Positions 10,957 to 22,953 of a DNA stretch of 64,000 bases are shown piece by piece (the first letter of the stretch is position 1; every line of letters starts with the position of its first letter). The notes under the pieces are model-generated. The model made no database searches and was not told the origin of the DNA. It saw only the letters and a list, made by a program, of their open reading frames with translations. The stretch comes from Pseudoneurospora amorphoporcata. Its lineage: Eukaryota; Ascomycota; Sordariomycetes; Sordariales; Sordariaceae. The position numbers and the translations under genes are program-made. The stretch is from the NCBI GenBank assembly GCA_033297205.1, contig MU859138.1:1-64000 (forward strand), read 5' to 3'.

Positions 10957-13900
10957 TTAAAGCTCATCATGACCAACAACAGCCTCCGAAGCCTGGCTAG
11001 CAACACTAACCACAGTCTCCTTCGCCTCGCTAGCTAAGCTGCTAGCACTCTCATATGCACCCACCACAGCTTCCGGAATAGCAGTAGCGTAGACACCGTG
11101 CAGCCTACTCACCACGCTCTCCGAGAAGGTGGGCTCCCTGCCCACCAGCAGTTCGCTGACGATGCTGCTGACAACACTATACTGTTGCGCGACAGCATCC
11201 GAACCCGCAGCGGCATACTGGCCAGCCGCGGTAGCAGCAGCACCAGCAGCGCTGGTGATAGACGCAGCGTTATCAGCCGCGGCATCACTTGCTGCGCCAC
11301 CGTATTGATTGGCTACGCTGACTGCGGATGCACTGGCGGCGTTGGCGGCGGAGAGGACGGTCTGGTACCAAGGGGTGGGGGTGGGGGCGCCGTAGACTTC
11401 GATGGAAATACGGGACAGGACAGAATCCCAGGATTCGGAAACGGCTGAGGCGGCATCGGCCACGTTCTCGGAAACGACCGAGGCAGCATCAGCGATGTTC
11501 TCGGAGACCACGGAAGCGGCAGAGGAGGCCTTGTCTCCAGCAGCATAGACAACCGAGGAAGCGTTCTCGCCAACAATCGAAGCGGCGGAGGCAGCGCCGT
11601 CGGTAACGGCAGAAGCAACTGATGCGGCAGAAGCGGCAGCGGCGGAGGCAGCATCGGCAACGTTCTCCGAGGCAATAGAGGCCGCGTACGCAGCGTTGTC
11701 AGTAACAACAGAAGCCGCAGAGGCAGCAGACTCGGTGGCGACGGACGCAACTGACGAAGCAGTGCCGACGAAATCGGTGGGAGTAGGGGTGGCAGTCAGG
11801 GAGTTCAAAGCCGAAGAGGCGGCGGACAAGAACTCGGAGTAGCGAGCGTGAGCGACACCGAGGCCGGCATAGTAGTTGTGTTTGGCGTTTTCGAGCGCCT
11901 TTTGAACATGCTCAGAGGGAGTGGAAGGGGTAGGGGTGGCGAGACCGGCGGCGATCTTGGCGGACTCGTATTGCTCTGCGGCCCATGACTGGCCTTGCTC
12001 GAGACGCTGGGCGGCAATGGACTGGATGCGCTCCCAGTCGACCGAGGGAATATTGGGGACGGGAACGGCGGTGGGGAGTATCTTGAAGGTCTCGGTGGGG
12101 GTGCTCTTGTACACTTGCTTGGAGGCCATCTTCAAGGCCTTGTCGAGGCGGACGCTAGCGGAGGCCATGGCCTTGCTGTAAGCTTGGGTGACGGATGCGA
12201 GCATCTGCTCATGAGCCGGCTCAGGGGTGCCGCGGATCTGGGCAGAGATGAGGGAGAGGGCTTCAGAGTACTGATTGTTGGCACGAGACATGGCGGACGA
12301 GTAGACCGACTTGACGTCGTTACGCATTTTCTCCATGGCTTCAGAAACATCGTCGTAGGTATCTTGGTCAATGATGGGCTGGCGAGTAGGCACCGACTGA
12401 GCAGCAGCTCCGAGCCAAGCGGACTTGACGGTGGTAGCAGGAGGCTCAGGAATTTCGGAGACGATGATATCAGACTCCTCCTCAGCTTCCTCCTCCTCAA
12501 CGGGGAGCTCGACAGGAGCAGGGCCCTCCTCAGCCTCGGTGGTGTTACCAACCATGACAGGGGTCTCTTCAAGGATTTCGGTAGAGGCAAGATCAGGGCG
12601 GGACTCAACGGTAGACGCGGCCTCAGATGCAGACTCAGCGACATCAGCGACCTCCTCGGAAGCAACACTGGCAGACTCAGCAACTTGGGTCTCGGCGGAA
12701 GAGCCAGCAATGACCTCGGCGCCTTCGCTCAACACAGCAGCGGCAGATTGCTTCACGACGAAAGTAGCGCTCTCGACAGACTCGGAAGCCGAAGAGGCGG
12801 CCTCAACAACGGGAGAGGTGGCCTCATCCGCAAGCTCCTCCATCTTATCAGTAGCCGAATCCTTGGCTCCAACGACAGCCTCAGTTGCCCCAGAGACAAC
12901 TTCAGCGGCGCGGCTGACACCATCCCCAACAACCTCGGAAACCTTTTCACCGGCAGCACTAACAGAGTCACCAGCCTGGGAAACGACGCTGGCCGCAGCA
13001 TCCTGGGCATACTCGACCCGCTCGGCAGCCTGCTGAGCGACAGTGCTCTCAAACTCATCCGAGTCATCGCCAGCTTCCAACTTGCGAACAGCAATCTGCT
13101 TCAAGCGAGCAAGTTCCTTGGCAGCAGAAGCGGCAGTGTTCATGGCCTCCTCCTCGACAGCAGCCGCCTCATTTTGAGCAGCCTCGAGACCGGGGTGGGT
13201 AACAATGAGGTTCTTGAGGTCGTTGTTCCAGTCCTCAAAACGGCTCTTGAGCTCATGGTACTTGGCCCAGTCCTTGTAAGTGACGCCATCCATCCAAGCC
13301 CACTTCATACCGAGCTTTTGCAATGCCAGGTCTCTGATGTCGCCAAGAATGGTAAAATGGGCCTCAGCAGCATTGGTAATAGCGGACTGCATCTCGGCCT
13401 CGTAGTTCTCACGCCAGGTGCGGACCTCCTGGGCCCTTTCCTTGATGGACATGCCAGCTTGACGCGCGACCGCGGTAATCTGATCGCGTCCTTCGTCGAC
13501 GGAGGCGCTTTCCTTGTTGACGGCCCTAATAATCTGGATGATCTTGCGGCGAAGTTGAACGAGCTCGGAGACAGTCGTGGCCTGGAGTTCGTCAAGCAAA
13601 GCCTTGCCGGTAACCTTGGCGTTACGGCGGATCATCTTCTTGGTGATTTCGTAGATTCTGGCCGAGATCTCGGAAGCGCCCTGGTCCGCGGCCTTGGAGT
13701 ACCTTTCCTGCCAGTCCTGAAGATCTGCAGCGACGGTCTCGCGGGCGCTACGGCGAGCGGGATCTTCCTTTTCGAGCTGCTCATCGACCTCGGGAGGTGG
13801 AATGTGGTTCTCGGGGACGTGTCGCTCCGTAGACTCGGAGTTCAGGACCTTTTGTTCTTCAGCGGCAGCCACCTTAACGGTAGACTTGGCGTGGGACGAG

Positions 13901-15064
13901 GGGGTCGAAGCAGCGGTAGTGGCCTGCGTGGGCTTGCTAAAGGTCGATGTCTTGCTGTTGGAGGCACGTGATCGAGTCAGCACTCTTTTTGTCGATAACG
14001 GTGATGGGGGAGAATCCGTCGCCACCAACCTAGAGGACAAGTCCACGGGGGGCTTGGGTACCGACTTTTTGCTGCTCGTGGTATGGCGCCCAAGACGCTG
14101 GCCAATCTTGAGCAGCTGAGGCTCGACATTTTCAGAGTAGATAACTCTCAAATGGGGCATGACGGTTCCATCGAGGAACAGGCTGGTCTTGTGCCAGGCC
14201 CAGCGGGTCGAGGGCAGCATGGTGCTGGCAGCAAAAGCCGAGGCGGCCTTGTAGCCCTTGTGGGCGTAGGGCTCGACATAGTGATACGAGGGCACGACAA
14301 CGCCATGATAGGTCTGGAGGGCGTTGGTGCGGGCAATCTCGTAGTACGGGCCGGCGGCAGTGGAAAGCTGCTTGACATGGGGACCAACGCTCTGTTCGTA
14401 GTAGGTCCTTGCAAGCGTCTGATACTTGACAAGTTGCGGCTGAAGGGTCTTCTGCCACTGGGTCTTGGTGTAGGCCTGGGCCTTTGCAATTCTGGGTTGC
14501 ACGTATGCCAAGGCGGGAGCAATGGCCTTTTGGTCGAGAGCATGGTAGTAGGGTCTCGCGAGGTCGACGTAGGGAGCGGCGTAGGCGGTATAGTATGGTT
14601 CGACATGCGGCAAAACGGTCTGCTTGACCTCGAAGTAGGTCTTGCAAATGCGGGGAGAAGACTTGTCACATTCCTTGAGCGAGGCGGGGCAGCGGAAGAG
14701 GATGGTAAGGATGGTGTACCAGATCACGAGTCTGTGAAGACACATGGATATGTTAGAGATGCCAACTTGAAGAATGGGTTACAGGGCATGTTTACCTGGC
14801 CACCACATTGAAGGTCCTAGCTGTCACACCAGGCCGACTACGTGGGTGTTGTCTTGGTGTGACTCTTTTGGGGCTGGCCGAGTGACTGAGGGTGGGCTTG
14901 ATGGGGCCGTTTATGCCATTGAGACCGGTCACGGCGTTGGATGAATTGTAACCGTTGACACTCTTTTCCGAGTAGCCATTGATTCCGTTAATACCATTGA
15001 GGCCATCGAGAGTTGGCACGGGGCCTTTGGGACCGCCGTTCATCGGGCCGCTTGTGTCCTTCAT
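10957..15064 (-). CDS. Large alanine-rich, membrane-anchored coiled-coil protein, unknown function
   Basis: Two exons, 14796-15064 and 10957-14731, flank a 64-nt intron (GTAAAC, CTAAC, TTCACAG) and give 1347 aa. The N-terminal 90 residues are Gly/Asn rich (GINGINGYSEK, GLNGINGP). A hydrophobic stretch at about 91-108 (LVIWYTILTILF) is a likely membrane anchor. Residues about 120-280 carry repeated aromatic PYY or PYxxLA units. The middle is charged and helical, with ERAQEVRTWRENYEAEMQS and other coiled-coil-like stretches. The last 400 residues are Ala/Ser/Val rich, with repeats of the ASVVSENxADAAS type predicting amphipathic helices. I recall that similar fungal proteins may carry the database name 'hoxa13', but no homeodomain is visible here. 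The ORF is long, uninterrupted and uses biased codons, so a real gene is likely. Function is not assigned. Confidence 0.8.
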
Positions 15065-17193
15065 GGTTGCAGGCTCGTATCAGCAACAAAGTGGTGATGA
15101 CGTCGCGATCGAATGTGTAATGGTTGTCGATGGGTCGCTTTGTTAAGCGCGTTCAGATATGAACAGGCGCAATCATTGAAGGGTGGTTGTTGTTGCGTCG
15201 TTGTGTTGGTGGTCGTCTTCCAGGGACGATGCGCGAGGGAAGAAAGAGAAAAAAATAGACGGATCTCGTTCGATGCAAGTGGTCAGTCACTACGTCAAGG
15301 TCCGCGACTGCGACTGGGGCTCGTTCCAGTTGGTGGTTCTAGGCGATGGTTCGGTGCTTCCCGCTGCTACAGCACGCTGTTTTAGCTCATGCTCGTCGGG
15401 TGCGAGGGCCCTTCCCGTCATCGGCCAGGGCAGAGTGGCGGGCCCGGGCCAATGAACCAAATGATGGAAACAGCGGGGTGATAGGTACCGTACCGTACTT
15501 TTACGTTACCTCTACCAAATAGGTGAAGGAACTTGAAGCAATTGCCAGGGCCTGAGACGAAGCGACAGGTTAAAGGGCAAGGGGTTTTGTTCTGCTCTGT
15601 TTCTTTTGCTTTGCCTGTGACTTTCTGGGAGTTTCTTTTCCTGGTCAGTTTCAGGTATTCTCCGCGCACGCGACAGTCTGTTGATAAGGTATTGGTAAGG
15701 AGGTACGTACCTGATTGGCTTCAAGTAACCGAGGTACCTCGTCTTCTTCAGAGTCTCTTGACAACACAACAAAGGACTGTAACCACTTCCAATTCAGCAA
15801 ACTGGACAAACGTTGTCGATGGTGTTTTTGTTTCAAACAGAAGGTGAAAAGTAAAAGTCTGTTTGTTTTCTTGTTCAAGCCAAGATCAAGACTTTTGAAT
15901 AACAGACAGGTACACACAAACCCCCTCAACGTCACCCTCCTCCAATTCCAGCTTCCCGCTTTCTCTCTATCCTAGCGTACCACAGCTTGCCCCACAGACG
16001 TCATTGAGCCTTGAGGGTGGTGAGCGTGCTTCGAAACCGCCAAAGAAGAAGAAAAGATACAAAGATGGGGACACGGGATAGTGTCTGATTGGTTGTGTCT
16101 TCCACTTTGTTTATCAGTCCAAGATATCTTGGTTGGCATTGCTAATTTTCGATGCGTGTTTCAGTCAAGTCCATGGGGAAGGAGAGCACTGGCCATGGGT
16201 TCTCTTATTTGCATCGTGCATCTTGACATGTGCTCTTAAAGCTTGAAATTATTTGACACATGAAGCAAGTTATGCAGATAATGCAGGGCTCGGCACCGTT
16301 ATGTCATCCCAACGTTGAAGCACAAAAGCTGTGATCCAATGTGCAAATGTCCACATGAACTCTGATCAATCCAAATGACCATCAACATATCAAACAAGAC
16401 GGATCTTACTGTATCGCTACAGTTCAAGTTCTAGAGACCCAAATGAGGTCATTGCTTGCATTAATATCTCCTAGGGGTTGAGTGATCATTGAATCGAATG
16501 GTCCGTGCACCTCTCCGCTCTTGACGCGGGCCCCGAGGGAGATCTGGCGGTTCCGAGTCGGGTCTAGTCTTTGCTGAAAGTTCCACTGCCACGGCTTCCC
16601 GATCAAGGACCACCTCGGCTTCAACGCTTTGGAGACCTCAATTGTCACTTTTTGGTGCATTTTGGCCGCGCTTTCTCTTTCTTCTTCCATCCACGACGGC
16701 TTCCAGATTTCCGCCGTCTTTCACTGCCAACGCCACTCAACCGGCCATCACCATCACCACCACCACCACCACCACAGAGCCTCGTCGCCCTCTGTCGCCA
16801 TTGCCGTCGCATCCTCTCTAACACGACATCCGTTCCTTCTTGGAGACTTTGACAGTCATCCGCCGACTGCCTACCCTCAAACAGCCCCGCTGCGACCTGA
16901 CGAGTATTTAGTCTCGAGTTATCTGCCGCCGACTTCTCTCTTCTTCCCCATCGCTTTCTCTCTCGACATCTCCGCGACACACCTTGGATCGAGTATTGCG
17001 TTCGGCATTTCTTTCGACCGATCCCGATTACATCAAGTACAAGAGCTCCGCGACAACACGGGAGTCAGCGGGCTCGCGCCGCCCCAAGGCCTTCCGATGA
17101 AGACCAGTACATGACACTCGACAACACCACCACATACATACAGAGTACCCTCTGCTGACGACGACAACAACAACTACTATTACTCCTCACAAC
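15065..17193. other. Divergent promoter region between the alanine-rich gene and DOA10
   Basis: A 2.1-kb interval between divergently transcribed genes. The right third (16,600-17,190) is pyrimidine rich, with a CAC/CAT run at 16745-16776 as expected of a long fungal 5' leader. No convincing additional gene was seen. Confidence 0.6.
17097..17158 (+). promoter_or_regulatory. Two overlapping short upstream ORFs before DOA10
   Basis: ATG at 17097 opens a 5-codon frame (MKTST, stop ending 17114). A second ATG at 17111 overlaps its stop and opens a 15-codon frame ending at 17158, which is 35 nt before the DOA10 ATG. If both lie in the transcribed leader they could reduce translation of the main ORF. 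The transcription start is unknown, so this is inference. Confidence 0.4.
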
Positions 17194-20100
17194 ATGGGTG
17201 ACGCTAACCCCGCCGACCCGACCGTCCTTCCGGACTCCGGCCAAGACCAGCCGGACCCTCTCCGATTCCCAAACACCAGACTACGAAACTCGCCATCAGC
17301 CTCCATCTCGACATGGACAACGACTTCTAGTAGACACTCCCACACCCACTCGCAACCCAACAATAACCCACGCGAACCAGAGCAATGTCGTATCTGCAGA
17401 GGCGAAGCTACCCCCGACGACCCCTTGTACCATCCATGCAAGTGTAGCGGAAGCATCAAATGGGTCCATCAGGAATGTCTGATGCAATGGCTGGCCCAGA
17501 CCCAGAGGAAACACTGCGAGCTGTGCAAGACGCCCTTCCGCTTCACAAAACTCTACGATCGCGACATGCCCAGGACCGTTCCCGCCCACATCTTTGTGGG
17601 CCACATGTTCAAATACTCGGTCCGGAAACTCGTCGTCTGGGCAAGGGCCGCCCTCGTCGTTAGTGTCTGGCTTGGCTGGCTCCCCTACTTCATGCGCTCG
17701 GTATGGGCCATGCTGTTCTGGCTCTGCGAGGAAGGTTGGGGAGGTCCAGCTCTGTTGGTCAAGTCTCAAAACACATCGTCGTCAAACGGCTTCTCGGTCA
17801 CGGCTTACGGCACCACCGTATGTCCATCCAGTCCACTCTTTGTTGCCAACACGTCACCAGCCAGCATCGGGGACGTACTAGGACGTCTGCCCCTGAACTC
17901 GGCCCAGTTCGTAAACAGTCTTACTGGTACCAATTCTGGCGCAGGCTATTCCTTCCTTTCCGTCCTGCTACGAATCCTATTTGGCTCAAGCGGTGTCCAC
18001 CCGCCCGTACCGCCCCTTAAGGAGATTCCCAGTCAGCTCGCCAACAACGTCACTGCGACTCTGTTTGTCGACAAAGCGGCTTCACCTTACAACAATGCAT
18101 CCTACCCGCCTTCGTTGCTTAGCGACGTCGGCTTCCTCAAGAATCTGACCCGTAACCCTACAGTCAACAACAACATCATTGCGGTTCTCGAGGGCCAGAT
18201 CATCACCATCCTCGTCGTTGTCTGTTTTATCTTGATCATTCTTGTCAGGGATTACGTTGTTCAACAGCAGCCGGAAATCAACGAGCGTGCTGCTTTTATC
18301 AATCTTCAAAACGTGCAGCCACAGGTTGCTCAGGTCAATGTTCCCGTTCCCGATCCTGCCTTGAACCATGACCTTCGCGGTGCCGTTTTGGAAGACGAGG
18401 ATGCAGATACTGATGATGAAGATGCTTGGCTTGCTCAACCTCCCCAGCCTAGGCGCCGACCTGACAGGAATCAGGTCCATGATCCGTATGCAGCTGACTT
18501 GGAAAGAGAACTCGGAGAAACGGATACATCAACCATAGATGAGTACCTCGGCATTTACCGGGAGGCCGGCGGAAACCCCGACAGAATCGTCGAGCTGGCC
18601 CAGGAACGCGGTCTGGAGGAAAGATTGGCCTACTGGATAGCCCTTACCAAGACCATGAAGGAACGCGCTGCGCAAGTTCAGGCAAACTACAATGACGGCC
18701 AAAACCCTCCCGCGGCGGAATCCAGTGCTGCCGCAGCGAGGAGACCGTCAGGCCACAATTTGGAGATGGACAGCACTCCTGCCGGCCCGCGCCCCGATCC
18801 GTTCGATGACTGGCGCTATCCGTTGGATGAAGCTGGTCATCAGGCCGAGGAAACCGGAGAAAGTTCTAGGGACAAGGGCAAGGGCGTCGCGACGGATGAT
18901 TTTGACACCGAGTTGGACCAAGAGATTATTGCTTCTTCGTCGAGGCCTCGCGCCAATACAGATGGGCCTGAGATTAGAATGCACACCAACCCCTTGGGTA
19001 GCAACAGCTGGTCTTTCAATGACTTGCCAGAAGACGACGCGAACGGTTCATCAACGGAAGAAAAGTCCGCTCAATCTGTTGCAAACCCCCCGGATATCAA
19101 TAATGACAATTATTCTTCCAACACCGAGGTCGAACCTTTGCTCGCTTCTATGGCCGGCCAAGGGGAATCCGAGTCATTCCAGGAGAATCGCAGCCAAGAT
19201 GGCAACACGGATATAGATGACCTCGGGCAGCGTCCAGCAGTGGAGCCTCGGACGGCCATGCCCATCCCAGAGCGTCAGCCCGAGTCACAAGAACTAGCAG
19301 ATATACCCCTCGACGAGACTACCACTGACAGCCCCGCACAACCTCCTCAGCCTCGTGGACTCGTCCCCAGAGTGACCGACTTCATGTGGCAAGGTGTCGA
19401 GGTGGATCAGGCGCAACAGGATGCTATCAATATCATTGCTGATGCTTTGATAAGACGGGAGGACGAAGCCAACGTGGGAGCTCGTGACAATGCTGGACTT
19501 GACAACGATGACGATATGGACCAGGATAATGATGACGCCGCAGCAGCCATTGGCCTCGAGCAAGATGCCATCGACGATGCTGAAGACCTCGAGGGCGTCC
19601 TGGAGCTTCTTGGAATGCGCGGACCTTTGGCTGGCCTGTTCCAAAACGCCATCTTCTGTGTCTTGCTCGTGTCAGCTACCATCTTTCTTGGATTGTTCGT
19701 CCCCTACAACATTGGCCGTTGCTCGCTGTGGTTCATTGCGAAACCTATGCGTCCTGTCTGGATTCTCTACAGTCTGTGCAGGTTCATCCAGGACATGGTG
19801 GTCATTGCCTTTGGACTTCTTTCCCATGCGCTCTCTCTGGTGCATCCCAGTCTAGGTCTGGGTGGTGTGGCTCGCCTGGCTACCAAGCTCCTCTTCGGTA
19901 GCCGCCACGCGGCAGCGATTCTGGATCCGCACGTTGAAATGACCAACGCCGCCAAGCGAGTTGGACACACTGTCATCAATGAGCTCGGCCGCATGTGCAT
20001 GTCGGAGGTTCACACCTTTTCTGCCGTCAGTCACGAAGCCTTATTGTCGGTCAAGGGTCAGATCTTTTCCGGCTTTGCCGCCCTAGGCTCCGCGCTCGTC

Positions 20101-22542
20101 TTCATATTTGGGGGTGACTACTCTTCCAAAGCTCCCATGGTGTTCTCCGCGATCAGCAATGCCATGGCATTCACGTTGGGCACTTTCAAGACTCTGCCTG
20201 CCACCTTGTTGAAGCCTAACCTGGTCGTTAACGTCAACTTTCCCGACGCAAGTCATACTATCGACCCGGCATTGGCGTTCTGGAACGGTACCGACCGGTT
20301 CTGGGCGATTCTTGCCGGCTATCTCACGATTTACATTGCGGCGGTCTGGTACATGCGTCGTGGCGGACCCATATCATCCAGCCAAACCGGACAAGAATGG
20401 GAGGCAGCTCTCATTGATGCGCTCAACCAGGCCAGCGGTGTGATGAAGGTCATTCTCATTATCGGCATCGAGATGCTCGTCTTCCCGCTTTACTGCGGCA
20501 TGCTTTTGGACATTGCCCTCTTGCCCTTGTTCGAGAATGCCACTCTCATGTCTCGCCTTCAGTTCACTTTCAACTTCCCCCTTACTTCGGTCTTCGTCCA
20601 CTGGTTCGTGGGTACGGCCTACATGTTCCACTTTGCGCTGTTCGTCTCCATGTGCCGGAAGATCATGCGCCGTGGAGTACTCTACTTCATCCGCGACCCA
20701 GACGACCCCGAATTCCACCCGGTACGCGATGTGCTGGAGCGCAATGTTACCACTCAGCTGCGTAAGATTGCGTTTTCTGCTCTCGTCTACGGCGCGCTTG
20801 TCATAATCTGTCTGGGTGCTGTGGTCTGGGGGCTGGCGCTCTCTCTGCCTAGCGTCTTGCCGATTCACTACTCGTCCAACGAGCCAGTGCTCGAGTTCCC
20901 GCTTGACCTTCTCTTCTACAACTTCTTGATGCCTTTGGCGGTCAAGTTCTTCAAGCCTGGTGATGGACTGCATGCCATGTATACCTGGTGGTTCCGCACG
21001 TGCGGTCGTTGCTTGCGGATTACTTGGTTCCTGTTTGGGGAGCGCAAGGCAGATGAGGAAGGTCGTCTGCGCATGATTGAAACAGGCCCTGGAGCCCAGG
21101 CATCATGGTGGCAGGCGATGTTCCTTCGCCTAGATGAATCCGATGGACTTGTGAGACCATGGAAGCCCAGGTTCGTGGCCAAAAGCCCCAAGGTCGCGAC
21201 CTTTGGGTCGGTACCTGAAACACCGAATATCAGGGGGTATGTGCCGTCTGAGGCTGAGGCTCGGGAAGCTGAGCCTAGGGAACTGTCTCCTGAACAAGGC
21301 TGCAAGGATTATTTGGTGAGCACGCAGCAACTCATTCCCAATGGACGCTTTGTTCGCGCTCCGGCTTCCGACCAGGTCAAGATTCCCAAGGGCAAGACGG
21401 TGTTCCTCGAGGTGTCGGAGAAGAATGAGAGACTGGACGGCAAGCCTGATGTACCCGAAACCGATCTCTACTCCACGACGCAGTACCGACCGGTGTATGT
21501 TCCGCCGCATTTCCGGGTCCGCATCTTCTTGTTCATTCTCCTCATCTGGCTGTTTGCCGCCGCTACGGGCGTCGGTATCACGATTATCCCCTTGGTCTTT
21601 GGCCGCTGGATGTTCCAGCTCTTGATTCCCGAAGGTGTAAGGACGAATGACATTTACGCCTTCGGCATCGGCATCCACGTTCTAGGGACGGTTGTTTACG
21701 CGCTCGTCAACATGCGGTCCCTTTCTCATATTGCCAAGTTTTGCATCGCCGGAGCTATCGTCTCGGTCTTTAATAACGGCGCAGTCCGCCGCGGCCTGGC
21801 CGTCATAACCCGCATCGCCAAGATTGTCTACTCCTACTTTTTCCTCCTGGTCGTCCTCCCCCTCATGATCGCCTCAGTCGCCGAGCTCTACGTCATGATG
21901 CCCCTGCACGAATTCATGTACAGCGTTCCGATTGCTCAAGACATCAAGCAAGTCACTATCGAACAAGCCGCTGCTCTCAACCCGCGCCACACCATCCGCG
22001 TCATGCAGTCCTGGACTATTGGTCTTTTGTATCTAAAGCTTTCTGTCAGAGGGATCACCGCTTGGTTCAGCGGCAGTCGTTTGGCACTCGCCACCAAAGC
22101 TGTTTTGCGCCGTGGATGGTTCAACCCAAACGCCGGCGTTTTGACCCGAGCCTTCGTCATCCCTGCTATCATCCTCTGGACCGTCGCCATGGCCATTCCG
22201 ACCGTTTTCGCCAAGGTTATGGTCTCGTGGAGACTGGCGGAGACTTTGACTCTTCGCCATCCTCAGGCTGTGGTGGACGGCGTGGTTGACCAAACTCTCT
22301 ACGATGCCTACGTCGTGCTTATCTACCGACGCAGCTTCCCGCTTACAGCACTCTTGGTGTTGGTCTTGGCGGCGGTGTGGGGTTTATTGGGTGTTTTCCA
22401 GACCTGGAAGATGAGGATCAGGGACGAGGCGTATTTGATTGGGGAGAGACTGCAGAATTATGGGGGTGGGATGCCGCAAAGGGGGGTTGGTAGGGGGACG
22501 AGAGGGGGGTGGAGGGCTGGGATTGCTGTTAATGGGCGGTGA
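17194..22542 (+). CDS. SSM4: DOA10/SSM4-type ER membrane E3 ubiquitin ligase
   Basis: A single uninterrupted reading frame of 1782 aa, the expected size for filamentous-fungal DOA10 (MARCH6/TEB4 family). This ligase works in the ER and inner nuclear membrane, ubiquitinating misfolded and short-lived proteins for ERAD. A RING-CH finger lies at residues 65-111 with the C4HC3 ligand order C65, C68, C82, C84, H92, C95, C108, C111. Multiple transmembrane segments follow, separated by an acidic, low-complexity loop (about 390-800). The conserved TEB4-Doa10 core is visible around VFVHWFVGTAYMFHFALF and MRRGVLYFIRDPDDPEFHP. The tail contains GERLQNYG, matching the conserved C-terminal element with its asparagine. 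The start codon directly precedes the acidic N-terminus and the RING. Partner E2s (Ubc6, Ubc7) are not in the window. Confidence 0.96.
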   Translation: MGDANPADPTVLPDSGQDQPDPLRFPNTRLRNSPSASISTWTTTSSRHSHTHSQPNNNPREPEQCRICRGEATPDDPLYHPCKCSGSIKWVHQECLMQWLAQTQRKHCELCKTPFRFTKLYDRDMPRTVPAHIFVGHMFKYSVRKLVVWARAALVVSVWLGWLPYFMRSVWAMLFWLCEEGWGGPALLVKSQNTSSSNGFSVTAYGTTVCPSSPLFVANTSPASIGDVLGRLPLNSAQFVNSLTGTNSGAGYSFLSVLLRILFGSSGVHPPVPPLKEIPSQLANNVTATLFVDKAASPYNNASYPPSLLSDVGFLKNLTRNPTVNNNIIAVLEGQIITILVVVCFILIILVRDYVVQQQPEINERAAFINLQNVQPQVAQVNVPVPDPALNHDLRGAVLEDEDADTDDEDAWLAQPPQPRRRPDRNQVHDPYAADLERELGETDTSTIDEYLGIYREAGGNPDRIVELAQERGLEERLAYWIALTKTMKERAAQVQANYNDGQNPPAAESSAAAARRPSGHNLEMDSTPAGPRPDPFDDWRYPLDEAGHQAEETGESSRDKGKGVATDDFDTELDQEIIASSSRPRANTDGPEIRMHTNPLGSNSWSFNDLPEDDANGSSTEEKSAQSVANPPDINNDNYSSNTEVEPLLASMAGQGESESFQENRSQDGNTDIDDLGQRPAVEPRTAMPIPERQPESQELADIPLDETTTDSPAQPPQPRGLVPRVTDFMWQGVEVDQAQQDAINIIADALIRREDEANVGARDNAGLDNDDDMDQDNDDAAAAIGLEQDAIDDAEDLEGVLELLGMRGPLAGLFQNAIFCVLLVSATIFLGLFVPYNIGRCSLWFIAKPMRPVWILYSLCRFIQDMVVIAFGLLSHALSLVHPSLGLGGVARLATKLLFGSRHAAAILDPHVEMTNAAKRVGHTVINELGRMCMSEVHTFSAVSHEALLSVKGQIFSGFAALGSALVFIFGGDYSSKAPMVFSAISNAMAFTLGTFKTLPATLLKPNLVVNVNFPDASHTIDPALAFWNGTDRFWAILAGYLTIYIAAVWYMRRGGPISSSQTGQEWEAALIDALNQASGVMKVILIIGIEMLVFPLYCGMLLDIALLPLFENATLMSRLQFTFNFPLTSVFVHWFVGTAYMFHFALFVSMCRKIMRRGVLYFIRDPDDPEFHPVRDVLERNVTTQLRKIAFSALVYGALVIICLGAVVWGLALSLPSVLPIHYSSNEPVLEFPLDLLFYNFLMPLAVKFFKPGDGLHAMYTWWFRTCGRCLRITWFLFGERKADEEGRLRMIETGPGAQASWWQAMFLRLDESDGLVRPWKPRFVAKSPKVATFGSVPETPNIRGYVPSEAEAREAEPRELSPEQGCKDYLVSTQQLIPNGRFVRAPASDQVKIPKGKTVFLEVSEKNERLDGKPDVPETDLYSTTQYRPVYVPPHFRVRIFLFILLIWLFAAATGVGITIIPLVFGRWMFQLLIPEGVRTNDIYAFGIGIHVLGTVVYALVNMRSLSHIAKFCIAGAIVSVFNNGAVRRGLAVITRIAKIVYSYFFLLVVLPLMIASVAELYVMMPLHEFMYSVPIAQDIKQVTIEQAAALNPRHTIRVMQSWTIGLLYLKLSVRGITAWFSGSRLALATKAVLRRGWFNPNAGVLTRAFVIPAIILWTVAMAIPTVFAKVMVSWRLAETLTLRHPQAVVDGVVDQTLYDAYVVLIYRRSFPLTALLVLVLAAVWGLLGVFQTWKMRIRDEAYLIGERLQNYGGGMPQRGVGRGTRGGWRAGIAVNGR

Positions 22543-22860
22543 TATGATACCTTATGAAGGGATAGAGGGGGAAGACGAGGTGTGAGATTGTAGAGGGGAG
22601 CGGAAAGACACGAAGCGGTGGAATTATACCAAACTGGACTGAACTGTATCTGTTGGACTAGTATAAACAGCGTAGCATAAAGGATATTTGTTACTTGCAG
22701 TCTGCGGTTGCTAGACATTTGCGTTGCTTTACGTTCTCGTTGCTTTGTCGAGAGATGGCGTTTGTCATTGCGGAAGTTGTAAGTACTCATTTTCGTTCAT
22801 GATCAAGATAAGGGAGCTGAATTGTATCATGAAATATTGGTATCCATTCTCGAAGTCTAA

Positions 22861-22927
22861 AATCTAACATCTAAGTGTTCATCGTGGTATTATATCCGTT
22901 CACGGAGTTCTGAATCTAACATCTAAG
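22861..22927. repeat. Short direct repeat, period 52
   Basis: AATCTAACATCTAAG occurs at 22861-22875 and again at 22913-22927. It is followed each time by a related GTTCAT...GGTATTAT sequence. It lies in the convergent 3' region. Confidence 0.75.
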
Positions 22928-22953
22928 CGTGTTCATGGTATTATCAAGCCATT

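Noticed and set aside
11995..13971. 658-codon plus-strand ORF
   Set aside because: Antisense shadow of the alanine-rich gene, caused by its strong codon bias; no motif of its own.
16629..17114. Long frame with ten consecutive histidines in the DOA10 leader
   Set aside because: It starts at TTG, and the only ATG in it is five codons before the stop. The His tract is simply a CAC/CAT microsatellite in the 5' leader.
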